Source: Bondarzewia mesenterica (taxonomy: Eukaryota; Basidiomycota; Agaricomycetes; Russulales; Bondarzewiaceae). From it: a stretch of 15,224 bases of DNA. The stretch is taken from contig SGPL01000693.1 of assembly GCA_004802705.1 (NCBI GenBank), positions 1-15,224 on the forward strand, read 5' to 3'. How positions within the stretch are numbered: the first letter of the stretch is position 1; each line of letters opens with the position of its first letter. The position numbers and the translations under genes are program-made. Under the pieces are notes generated by a model, which was not told the DNA's origin, searched no databases, and saw only the letters and a program-made list of their open reading frames with translations. Positions 1-7,421 of the stretch are shown piece after piece.

Positions 1-386
1 ATCGTGATCACGACGCCCAAAGCCGGCGTCGCGCCCGAGGAGGTGCGCGCGGTGCTGGGAGAGCTGAGCAGGGTGACGAGGGAGGTGGAGAGTTGTACTG
101 CGTTGGCGATCGCGTGGGGTCCTATGGTCGAGAAGAAGGACGCGTTCGTCGCCGTCCTTGGGTGGGAGTCCGTGCAGGTGCGTTTTTTTTTCCGTTCGTC
201 AACGGATTCGCCTAGCGGGTTTTTTCTGATTGTCGGATTTTTTTGGGGGCGGGGGGATTTTTGTTTTGTTCATAGGCGCATTACGACGAGGTCAAGGCCG
301 GCCCCTTCGCGGATGCGGTCAAGGATCTGCTAGCCAAGAGCGATATCGTCCTCTCGCACGCGAAGTTGACGGCCGCGTCCAAGTGA
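1..386 (+). CDS. 3' end of a dimeric alpha-beta-barrel (ABM-like) protein gene, 5' partial
   Basis: The last two exons of a plus-strand gene are present; its start lies left of the window. Exon 1..177 is open in frame 1 and stops at a GTGCGT donor. The intron is 178..275, T/G-rich and ends in CATAG. Exon 276..386 continues in phase 0 to TGA. About 95 residues remain. The segment around FVAVLGWESVQ, spliced to AHYDEVKAGPF, resembles the last strand and helix of antibiotic-biosynthesis-monooxygenase (ABM) or stress-response A/B-barrel domains, where a GW(E/D)S-x2-H motif precedes the final helix. Such fungal proteins are small, usually cytosolic homodimers; their substrates vary and none can be assigned here. 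The gene converges on the minus-strand gene ending at 1006. The splice is well supported; the family assignment is from memory and moderate. Confidence 0.7.
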
Positions 387-1005
387 ACAGAATATTGAAT
401 TTGGAGCCGAAGTTCAAACAGAGGAATAGCAGCTTTTCTTCGGAGAGCGTCCTTTACGGGCCGTCGGGTGTGGTAGGATTACTGTATTGATGTATTGTGA
501 AGCGTTCGAAACGGTGTACACCGTCTTCTATGTATTGCGATTCAAAATCGCTATCATAGCTCTCCTGTTATCTGTCAGTGGTGTTCAGAAACCCCATAAC
601 GTCATCCTACTGGATCGCACTGTCGACAATGACATCTTGTCAGTTTATCTCGTCTCAGGTACCACGGTACCAACCACCGGGGCTCATTCACTTGAATATA
701 CCAGAGTCACCCTGTAGTACGACCAATCGCGACTCGGTGCAACATCTCGACTTTAAAGCAACCGCATCGCAATAACCCGTTCAAACCACATTCTTGATAT
801 TCGTACATGTTACAAGAGCCGCTCGTCCAAGACAGAAGACTAAAAGAAAAGGGAAGAAAAAGAAAGAAAACGACGACCTCCCCCTATGTGCGGGGCACCA
901 GCTTGACCGAACATCACGGCTCCAGATCCCACATGAACAGTCAATACCTCCTATCGACCGGACTCTTCTCGCTCCCGCTCTTGTCCGATGCTGGTCCTGT
1001 TCCCG
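387..1005. other. convergent intergenic region
   Basis: This stretch separates the stop of the ABM-like gene from the 3' end of the first minus-strand small gene and probably holds both 3' UTRs. No reading frame in it has believable splice signals or codon use. The only structures seen are a doubled GGTACC (659-672) and an A-rich tract from about 840 to 870. No canonical AATAAA signal is evident on the plus strand. Confidence 0.5.
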
Positions 1006-1483
1006 CTAATAATAATAAAAAACATGTTCCATCAACCCGTCTGTCCTCGCAACCACAACCAAAAAATAACAAAAATAAAAAAAGTAGAAAGAAGAAAAAC
1101 AATCCCAAACTCGAATTTCGAACGAGCCGTTGCAGGCCAAAAAAAAAAAAAAAAAANAAAGGAANANAAAAAGAAAAGAAAANTCCAAGACAGACAAGAG
1201 AAACTCACCGAAAGTCCTCTCGCTCACGGGATGCCTCTTGTCCACGTCTTGGTACCCCCAATAATACGCGGCCGCCGTCAACGCGACGAGGCCCATCGTC
1301 CCCAGGATCTTCATTCCAGCAAATCGGATCAGTCAGTCAGTCAACGTACGCACCATTCCCCAGCAAAATGGATAGAGAAAAAGACAGGGGGGAGGGGGAA
1401 CGGCGGGAGATCGGCGTGCGCACGATTCTGTTCTTGGGCGGTTGCCCGGCGCCGCGGCCCATCAGGTTGTTCGCGGTGTCCAT
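1006..1483 (-). CDS. small single-pass membrane protein, tandem family member 1
   Basis: The three-exon model on the minus strand is 1483..1424, 1308..1209 and 1040..1006. The start codon at 1483 follows an A/C-rich leader typical of fungal 5' UTRs. Exon 1 encodes 20 residues starting MDTANNLMGRG. A phase-0 intron (GTGCGC...AAG, 115 nt) is followed by IILGTMGLVALTAAAYYWGY, a clear membrane segment at residues 20-39, then a charged tail with VDKRHPVSERTF. Exon 2 ends in phase 1 at a strong GTGAGT. The last exon is uncertain: the CAG at 1041 gives a ten-residue aromatic end stopping at 1006, while a GAG acceptor at 1046 would give a four-residue end stopping at 1032. The protein is about 58-65 residues with no recognised domain. 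It could be a mitochondrial or ER microprotein. Its layout matches the next two genes upstream. Confidence 0.62.
1139..1183. repeat. poly-A/T homopolymer with four undetermined bases, inside an intron
   Basis: A run of 18 A (1139-1156) is followed by N at 1157, 1165, 1167 and 1183 in A-rich sequence. It falls within the last intron (1041-1208) of the minus-strand gene, where it reads as poly-T. The Ns probably mark unresolved homopolymer length, so the intron length is approximate but no coding base is affected. Confidence 0.9.
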
Positions 1484-1951
1484 AATGAAGCGTTTGTTCG
1501 TTTTGAGTAGGAGAAACGAAGTGTTAGGTGCGGTGGGGTGGGATGGGATGGTCCGTGTGAGAGAGGCGATTGAGCCGCTGAGCGTGCGCAGGCCAGCTGA
1601 TATCATGCGCAGGATAGGGGTTTGGCGAGCCTCAGTGAGCTCATCGACGATGAAATTGGGAAGTCCTGTGACTTGACGAGAGAGCGACCTCGACTTTTTG
1701 TCCGCCACTTCTGTTCTCACAGCCAGAGGCAAAAAAGGGGAAAGACATGTTATTACAATTGAAAGGAAATGCAGCGGACGAACCCTAGAATACACTAGTT
1801 TGTACAGATGCGGCGGTGACCCCGTCGCGCAAACGCGAGACGCTTTGTCTTAACAAAACCGGTACCGTACGAACGTACTCGAGTACACGCGAACGAAACA
1901 CGCATGGGTCTAGTCGACTCCTATACTCTCAAGCCATTCCCAATTCAAATC
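1484..1951. promoter_or_regulatory. promoter and leader of the 1006-1483 gene plus 3' flank of the 1952-2701 gene
   Basis: The 75 nt before the ATG at 1483 are pyrimidine- and A-rich on the minus strand (CTCAAAACGAACAAACG just upstream), as in fungal 5' leaders. The minus frame stays open upstream (to 1795), but that part has no upstream splice signals and is better read as leader and promoter. No TATA box is obvious. A perfect 12-bp palindrome, GTACTCGAGTAC, lies at 1875-1886 in the 3' flank of the upstream gene; its role is unknown. Confidence 0.45.
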
Positions 1952-2701
1952 TCACGTTTTGTCATTCTTTCCAGGCGTAGGTTGTTCGAACACTCCAGCC
2001 TATCGATCCAAACCAACAAGCGTGCGTCATCAGAGAGAGTGCCCAACCGGACGCACAATGCCGGGAGAAACCCATCATTCTGTGGAATTCAACTCACCCG
2101 CTTGGTGTACGCGAGCCCGTCGCCCCTATCCCTTTGCGGCGTGGGGTGCATCATCCCACCATTCTTATTCGTTAAAGGCATCTCGCCCTCGCCTTCCTGG
2201 CTGACCGTCGTCATAGTGCGATGCTGCTGGCGGTTCGGCTCGACCGGGGGCGCGGGCGGGTTGCTGGGCAAAAAGAGGTGTTGAACACCCGTGCTCGCCG
2301 CGGCTGGCTTGGCTTCAGGGGGAGGGCCGCCGGGATTCGCCATACTCTGGAGACGATATTCCCCTGCAAAAAATCGCGATGAGAGGAATGAAAGATGGAC
2401 AGAAGGAGAAAATAGAAAGAGGGTGTTTACATGCGGGAACTGAAGTGGCGTGTTTGGGTTCGGCTTTGCGGGCCTGTTTCTGTTGTAGGTAGATCCACAT
2501 GGCGCCAAAGGTCGCGGCAACGATGGCAGCTCCGCCCAAGACGACCTAAGATGGGGGTGAGCAAAAAAAAAAAAAAAAAAAAAGACGAGGATCGGGTGAA
2601 CACGTTACCCTTCCTGGGCGTGCGGGGAGCCCAGAAGACATGGGTGGGGGAGGGGGAGCTCTGTTTTGAGTAGGATGTCCTCCAAGAGATCCAGTAGACA
2701 T
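1952..2701 (-). CDS. small single-pass membrane protein with proline-rich ends, tandem family member 2
   Basis: Four exons on the minus strand: 2701..2609, 2545..2431, 2363..2098 and 1999..1952, giving 173 residues. Introns are 63, 67 and 98 nt with phases 0, 1 and 0. Exon 1 is a Pro/Gly/Ser-rich N-terminus with a PPPPP run (residues 16-20). Residues 32-50, VVLGGAAIVAATFGAMWIY, form a membrane segment, followed by QQKQARK, so positive residues lie on the C-terminal side. The second intron splits a Trp codon (T|GG) before EYRLQ. The rest is long, polar and proline-rich (PPAPPVEPNRQQ), includes GLAYTKR, and ends PTPGKNDKT. All splices keep frame. I do not recognise a named domain; a tail facing cytosol or matrix is likely. 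Intron 1 carries a 21-nt poly-T tract. Confidence 0.75.
2563..2583. repeat. 21-nt poly-A (poly-T on the coding strand) in an intron
   Basis: Twenty-one consecutive A on the plus strand lie inside the 63-nt first intron (2546-2608) of the minus-strand gene. On the transcript this is a U-tract upstream of the CUUAG acceptor. Confidence 0.9.
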
Positions 2702-3086
2702 GAAGAAAAAAGTTGACCAGTTGATGTAGTGGAGCTGAAAGGAAGAGCGATGGAGTTGGGAATTGGGGTAGAAACGTTGAACGTTGAAACGGTAAGTGGC
2801 TCGACTTATAGGGAGTCAGGTGAGCATGGTGTTGGCCTGAATAGGACGACGCAAAGACGCAGGACGCGTTCGTCCTCGATGACGTAGTAGATCGTTCGCT
2901 CACTCTCCGGCCGGTCCATCGAGGCTGTGGGCCGATCAATCCAGGACTGGGAAGAACAAAAATATTCGAGTTGCCATCCATGAGTTCGCGAAAACCAATA
3001 CCGATATCCAGAGACAAGCAAGTATCAACCAGGAATCAGAGCACAAAATAGCACGGAGAAAGAGGTCAGCATTCAAATCAAACCCG
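2702..3086 (-). promoter_or_regulatory. promoter region of the 1952-2701 gene
   Basis: The spacer lies between the stop of the upstream gene (3087) and the ATG at 2701. A CTATAAG box on the minus strand at 2811-2805 lies about 105 nt before the ATG and is followed by a CT-rich tract where transcription could start. A minus-strand frame between 3021 and 2806 has a short coding-like patch (IYYVIEDERVLRLCVV), but it has no splice signals joining it to anything, so I do not call it a gene. Confidence 0.45.
2805..2811 (-). promoter_or_regulatory. TATA box of the 1952-2701 gene
   Basis: CTATAAG on the minus strand, about 105 nt upstream of the chosen ATG and followed by a pyrimidine-rich stretch. 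It supports the start at 2701. Confidence 0.5.
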
Positions 3087-3590
3087 CTATGAAGCACCGT
3101 CCTTCGTCCCCTCGGTCGACGCAGACGGTGAGGACGCCCCACCTTGACCGACGACCGTCTGACTCCCTTCCCCACCTCCTCCCGCGCCTTTCTGCTCCTC
3201 CTGCGCGATCCGGTCTCGCCCTGTATCTCACGCGCCATCGTCAGTAGCTGAAAAAAGACAGCCCACCACGACACATCGGTAGGAGGAACGTCACTCACAG
3301 TCGAGTTTCGCGGTCGGACGCGTGCCCTCGTCGTCCTGCTGCTTCCGTCGCTCGTTGATGCTCTTCTTCGCAAAGTAGAAGCTCACGCCCGCGCCGACGA
3401 CGAGGCTTCCCCAGCCGAGGACCTAGGAAATACGCGTCCTTCGTCCCCGAGAACATACACGACACAACATGCGAGCCAGCTCACCATGGTTTTCGGGTTG
3501 TTCATCGTATCTCTCTATCTGGATACAATTTTTTTTTCGGGTCCCTGATGGGTCGAAGACAGCGATGAGCATCGGACGGGTCGTCTCCAT
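3073..3590 (-). other. upstream-starting overlapping reading frame across the 3087-3505 gene
   Basis: An ATG at 3590 in good context (ACCATGG) lies 85 nt before the chosen start, in another frame. After the same two introns are removed, this frame stays open through all three exons and stops at TGA 3073-3075, giving 125 residues. Past the first 20 or so residues it is Arg/Gly-rich, as expected for an off-frame of a GC-rich gene, so I regard the 92-residue frame as the protein. If transcription starts upstream of 3590 this would act as an overlapping inhibitory upstream frame. If it starts downstream, it is irrelevant. Confidence 0.3.
3087..3505 (-). CDS. small single-pass membrane protein with FYFAKK-x-IN motif, tandem family member 3
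   Basis: Three exons on the minus strand: 3505..3485, 3422..3299 and 3220..3087, giving 92 residues. Introns of 62 and 78 nt have phases 0 and 1, both with GTGAG donors. Exon 1 encodes only MNNPKTM. It joins VLGWGSLVVGAGVSFYFAKK, a short membrane segment (residues 8-24) ending in a basic cap, then a charged helix with SINERRKQQDDEG and RPTAKLD. The second intron splits a Trp codon (T|GG), giving KLDWRDRIAQEEQ. A Gly/Ser-rich tail closes the protein. From memory it resembles a short eukaryotic family of mitochondrial-type microproteins (DUF4748-like, FYFAKK-x-IN-x-R); this is unchecked. For intron 2 an earlier TTTTTTCAG acceptor would lead to a quick stop, so ATACAG was chosen. Confidence 0.8.
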
Positions 3591-3667
3591 GGTCAGGAAA
3601 GTTCTATGGGTGGAGGTTTTGCAGGTACTGACTGACCTTGACGAGCGATGGGGAGAAATGTCGATTA

Positions 3668-3675
3668 TCACATGA
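3668..3675. promoter_or_regulatory. TCACATGA E-box-like motif upstream of the 3087-3505 gene
   Basis: An E-box-like octamer 160-170 nt upstream of the ATG at 3505. It is short and could be chance; a bHLH factor would be the usual binder of such a core. Confidence 0.2.
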
Positions 3676-3715
3676 CCTTTCCGTCAAGGAAAGTGCGCCG
3701 CGGCATTTCCCGCGT

Positions 3716-3919
3716 TCAGTGGCCGATCGTGCATCGGAAGGAATTCTGGACTGTATGTTCGTCCCACTTCAACTCGAGCTTCAGGTCCTTTCCGTATTTC
3801 TTTTCTGTGAGACTCTCCTCGACGAGCTGGATCCCATCCTCGTGATCCGGCGGTGCCTCCCGGCAACTCACTTCGCAGAGCGACCGTGTCCGCGGCGTCT
3901 TCGTCTCGTCTATTGCCAT
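3716..3919 (-). CDS. possible small soluble protein, unrecognised
   Basis: A complete 67-codon frame on the minus strand starts at an ATG in good context (GCAATGGC) and stops at TGA. It encodes MAIDETKTPRTRSLCE followed by an acidic/lysine-rich part with LTEKKYGKDLKLELKWDEHT. Codons in that part favour C or G at the third position, like the neighbouring genes, and the composition looks like a soluble beta or helical segment. There is no membrane segment or signal peptide. A GTGAGTTG at 3871 inside the frame could be a donor, but no acceptor at a normal distance keeps frame, so I leave it unspliced. It lies about 210 nt upstream of the next minus-strand gene and shares its upstream region with the divergent Zn-cluster gene. 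No homolog comes to mind; it could be an exon of a longer model or chance. Confidence 0.35.
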   Translation of the reverse strand: MAIDETKTPRTRSLCEVSCREAPPDHEDGIQLVEESLTEKKYGKDLKLELKWDEHTVQNSFRCTIGH

Positions 3920-4096
3920 TGCGTAAAACCCGTTCCAGTGACACCGGTGAACCCATCGTCCAATCCAAGCGTGCCAAAATTCACAGACGAACCCGCTTAT
4001 TCAACATGATACATTCATTCTCCGCACATCACGTTCCCACCGAAGTTCGAACTCCTGATGCCCGTCTTCGCTCAGTTCTGAACCACGTAGACCAGG
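3920..4096. promoter_or_regulatory. divergent promoter region with a CCAAT box
   Basis: The interval separates the possible minus-strand gene at 3919 from the plus-strand start at 4097. It contains CCAAT at 3960-3964 (plus) and AT-rich TTATTCAAC near 3996. These are ordinary fungal promoter elements; no other motif stands out. Confidence 0.4.
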
Positions 4097-5643
4097 ATGC
4101 CCTTCCTCCTCGAGCCGTTGGAGCCGCTGACCGTCCGCTTCGCCCGTCTCATCGACCGCGTGAAGCAGGAATTGGCGGACGCTCCCACCTGGAAAGACGC
4201 ATGGCTTCGCGTCGCCTCACCTGATCTCCATGTCAGTCCGCTCCTCGACATCAGAGCCACGTATCGGTGTTTCGCACTCTTAACCGTGTCGCTTCCCAGC
4301 ACGATTTTATATGCCTGAGGAAACGTCTGATCGACGTCGACAGCGTCCCGCCGAATCTGGAGCAGCTGCTGATCTTCGTGGCGTACACTGACGATCCTGA
4401 AAAAAAATCAGTACCGCTTGTTTATCGCCGAGTTGCGGAAACTGGGAATGTTCCCGGACAACGCGGAGGGCCGTCCCGTTGACTCTACGGACGCGGACTT
4501 GGGTACTTCGATGCCCCCTCCTCATGGACACTCTGAAGAGGCTGGAAAGATTCAGGACTCTGGTAAGACCGCGGCAGAGCCGGCCAGGACAACCGGACTG
4601 AAGAGGGCGAGAACGACAGAAGTTCGTGTTGATCGTGGAGGTGTTGTCACCAGGAGTAAGATAACCGCTGAATTCACCTCAACACTTTCTCAATTGAACG
4701 CTGATGAATTATGGTTACCAGGTCGCGATAAATCAGCTGTGGACACGAGCAAGGCTTCGATCCCTGACCCGCCGTCGACACAGCCCTCGAAAATGAGGCC
4801 TACGCGGGGGAAGCGCGTCAAGCTGGCCAGGACCCCTCCCAGCGGTGCGCACGGCAACACTGAAGTGCCTCCAGCACAAACACAGGTAGGATCTCTTCCG
4901 CGTCCCGCGCACTCGTCTCCCATTGCTTACACTGGGTCCTCCCGATCGCAGACGGAAAAGCCCAAAGAACCCATATCTGACAAAGTGAGTGAAGTGCATT
5001 CATCCGAAAGCACGGCGCGCCTGAAGCGACCGTGGCTTCACAAGGAGGCAGGCGGCTCGCAGAGTCGGTGCGGGCGATGTGCCTCGAAGGATATCCAGTG
5101 CCAAGTTCGAGTCCAGGGTGGTGCATGCGTATCCTGCCAAAAGCGGAAGGCTAGGTGCAGTCTGTCCAAGGTTATGCAGACAAGGCGGAAGCCGGGGAAA
5201 GCCTCCCCTAGCGACACGCCAGGGAAAGGCGAAGGTCGAGCCGGCGGTGAGCGATACTATCAGATCAGTGCTTTAAATGATGAAGTACATATGAATGCTG
5301 CTATTAGCACGGAAGATCGAGGCAGAGGGAGATGGTCCAAAGGGGGAGCCGAGACGTGATGAGACTGGTAGGCCGTCCGGTCATAGTAGGGATGGAGAAA
5401 CCCAGATACTGAGTGTCAATATTTTCTAGGGAGCAAGGGCGAAGGAAAGCCCATCGACGTTGCGGTCGCTAAAGAGGGTAGGTCTTGAGAGTCAGTTCAA
5501 GCGAGAGAAGCTGACAAGCGATTGTATTAGGAGGCAAGACTGACGATGCTTGGGAATTAGACGCGGACGAGATGGAGGAGCTGATGAAGGACTCGGCTAA
5601 GAGGAGGGCGGGTGTGGGCTCTCGACGGGCCCGCAGATCCTGA
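4097..5643 (+). CDS. Zn2Cys6-like cluster protein with Agaricomycete-type N-terminal region, reading frame broken once
   Basis: Pieces: 4097..4314, 4315..4377 (next frame), 4412..4885, 4952..5246, 5308..5367, 5430..5477 and 5531..5643; about 423 residues if one base is restored. The last three introns (61, 62, 53 nt) are all phase 1 with clear donors and TTAG/CTAG ends; the 66-nt one at 4886-4951 is phase 0 and could be retained. The N-terminal part is helical (FARLIDRVKQELADAPTWKD, then YRCFALLTVSLP). Residues 292-321 hold C-x2-C-x6-C-x8-C-x2-C-x6-C, the spacing of fungal Zn2Cys6 clusters, with QKRKARC in the second half. The middle is Ser/Pro/Lys-rich and the end acidic, then Arg-rich. A nuclear DNA-binding role is plausible but unproven. 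The frame stops at TGA 4316-4318 unless one base is added; a 34-nt GT-AG interval (4378-4411) is too short for a normal intron. Confidence 0.7.
5069..5158 (+). other. six-cysteine Zn2Cys6-like cluster
   Basis: Six cysteines with spacing 2-6-8-2-6 fall within the range of the GAL4-type binuclear zinc cluster. In classical members the basic recognition residues lie between Cys2 and Cys3. Here that loop is ASKDIQ, and the basic stretch (QKRKAR) lies between Cys5 and Cys6. Confidence 0.75.
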
Positions 5644-6209
5644 GGGTGCAGGTCCTCGGTGAAAAGCGTTATCACACGAGATACTCGCGCCGTATGTTGA
5701 CCGTCGACGTCTGTACTTGCCTACGCGTCGAATGAACCTCCATTCCGTGACCGACCGAACTTCACTGCGTGCCTCCGCTCGTCCTCGGCTTCGTGTTCCG
5801 TTACAAGTATCGGGTGTCACCAATTGAAGAGTTCCACGTACACTGATCGTGACCCTTCGTTCGGATACAGTCACGCTCTGTCGACGCGTCCCGCGCGTCA
5901 AGTTTCGCGATATTCGATTCTCGATCTACACTCGCGTCCGGAGGACCCCCCTCCGGCCTACGCCCTCGGCTGCGAAATCGAACTCAGACCGACAAGTCCT
6001 GTCTCAGGCGTCAGGACGCGCCGTGCATGTTTTTTCCCCAGATCGTGCGCGTACCGTTAACACCGGGGCGCATTCGACTCGGGCCACTGGGTGGGTGCAC
6101 GTGAAATGCGAGACGAAGATGGCTGGGGCCTGAGGCCTTTCGCGGTTCTATACATACATAAGTGCGTGTGGGCTTCCATTTCTCTAACTTCCTCGGCTTC
6201 CTAAATCTC

Positions 6210-6229
6210 GAGGCCTTGAGGCCTTGAGG
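6210..6229. repeat. 8-bp tandem repeat GAGGCCTT, 2.5 copies
   Basis: GAGGCCTT at 6210-6217 and 6218-6225, followed by a diverged partial copy. Probably replication slippage. Confidence 0.8.
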
Positions 6230-6650
6230 TCCAATAGCGTGCCACGAGCGCGCGTGCCGGTCCCTCCCTGATGGTCATTGCGGCCGCACACCTTCACGAG
6301 CACGTTAAATTGGATCTGAGTTGGATGGGCTGCCAAAAAAACAGATGACACGGTTCGAAATTTGATCTCGGGATGAGCGCTGCAGTGCTTGGGCACTCGG
6401 GCTACGAGACTCGCGCCGATCGCGATAGATGTGATTCGGGAGACTCGCCCTGCTTCTGACGGTGCTGGTGAGTTCTCTTCCTAACTTAACTTTGAGTAAG
6501 TTACTACGTGATCCTGCACGCCGCCGCCATCCAGTCATCTATATATGGAGAGAGAAGCCAAGTGCTGCGCCCACGCAAATTCAAACGATGTGGTTCACGA
6601 TGTGTTGAATCTTGATGTCCAGGATGGGGGATCGGGTACCCACAGGTGTA

Positions 6651-6675
6651 TCGCGAATCGCGAATCGCGAGTCGA
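6651..6675. repeat. 7-bp tandem repeat TCGCGAA with embedded TCGCGA palindromes, 3 copies
   Basis: TCGCGAA, TCGCGAA and TCGCGAG stand head to tail; each contains the self-complementary core TCGCGA. Three palindromes at 7-bp phase could be a multimer site or simple slippage. Confidence 0.8.
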
Positions 6676-7401
6676 TTTGTTACGAGTGCGTGCTCGTGAT
6701 CGTGTCCGCTGACTAGGACTCCCAGTCTCGCCTCGACTTGGCGGGTCCCTAGATCTCTCAGACCGCCGGCACATGTCAATCACAGCACGAAGCTGACGAT
6801 GCTCAGTCAGTAGTCAGTCAGCAACGGTGTGGACAGGCCATGAGTAGGACTCTGCCATCGTAAGCGCGATTGCATTGCAGGGGGTACTGTGATCCTGTAC
6901 GTACCCCGAGTCGTTGGGCGGGGACGCACGTCAATCCGCTTCAGTCAGGTTCGGAGGGGGCGCCGGCCGAGGGCGAGCTCATGACCGTCTTCCTCCCATT
7001 GCGTTTCACACTCACAGAGCTGCAGCCGTGCGAGCGTCAGGAGGTCGACGACTCTATATCAATAGCCAGGTCTAGGATTCTCTGATCACGGTGTGGCGTT
7101 GACCGGCCCAAAGCACGCCTTCTATCAATTCAGTGAGTTTATTCGAGCGACGTGCGCGTGTATTTCGAACTTCCGAGTGACGGACCAGATTTGGTTGGAT
7201 TGAATGGAATCATGCGAGATCAACTGAGTGCTATTGAGCGTGGTCGAGAAAATGTCGAGCACTCTCGTGAGCCGTGAGTTGAGAGAAGGTGATCTGGATG
7301 TATGCACGGATCGGGGGAGACCTGATCAGTTTGATTGGCTCACGCCCGCACTTGCCATGTGCATGATTGGCCCCTCGAGCGACCCCACTCGAAAGCTGCC
7401 T

Positions 7402-7421
7402 GCACGCACGCACGCACGCAC
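7402..7421. repeat. (GCAC)5 microsatellite
   Basis: Five perfect copies of the tetranucleotide, 20 nt in total. Confidence 0.9.

Noticed and set aside
807..1676. 289-codon plus-strand frame spanning the Ns
   Set aside because: It is Lys-rich because of an A-rich intron and UTR, and it lies antisense to the well-structured minus-strand gene at 1006-1483.
2806..3021. minus-strand frame with IYYVIEDERVLRLCVV
   Set aside because: Short coding-like patch inside the promoter region of a real gene, ending just before its TATA box; no acceptor, donor or start fits.
4305..4320. programmed -1 ribosomal frameshift in the Zn-cluster gene
   Set aside because: No X-XXY-YYZ slippery heptamer in register and no evident downstream structure; a one-base deletion is simpler.
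7402..7421. CRISPR-like or telomere-like array
   Set aside because: All arrays in the window are short microsatellites with 3-10 bp units and no spacers; no TTAGGG-type repeats are present.
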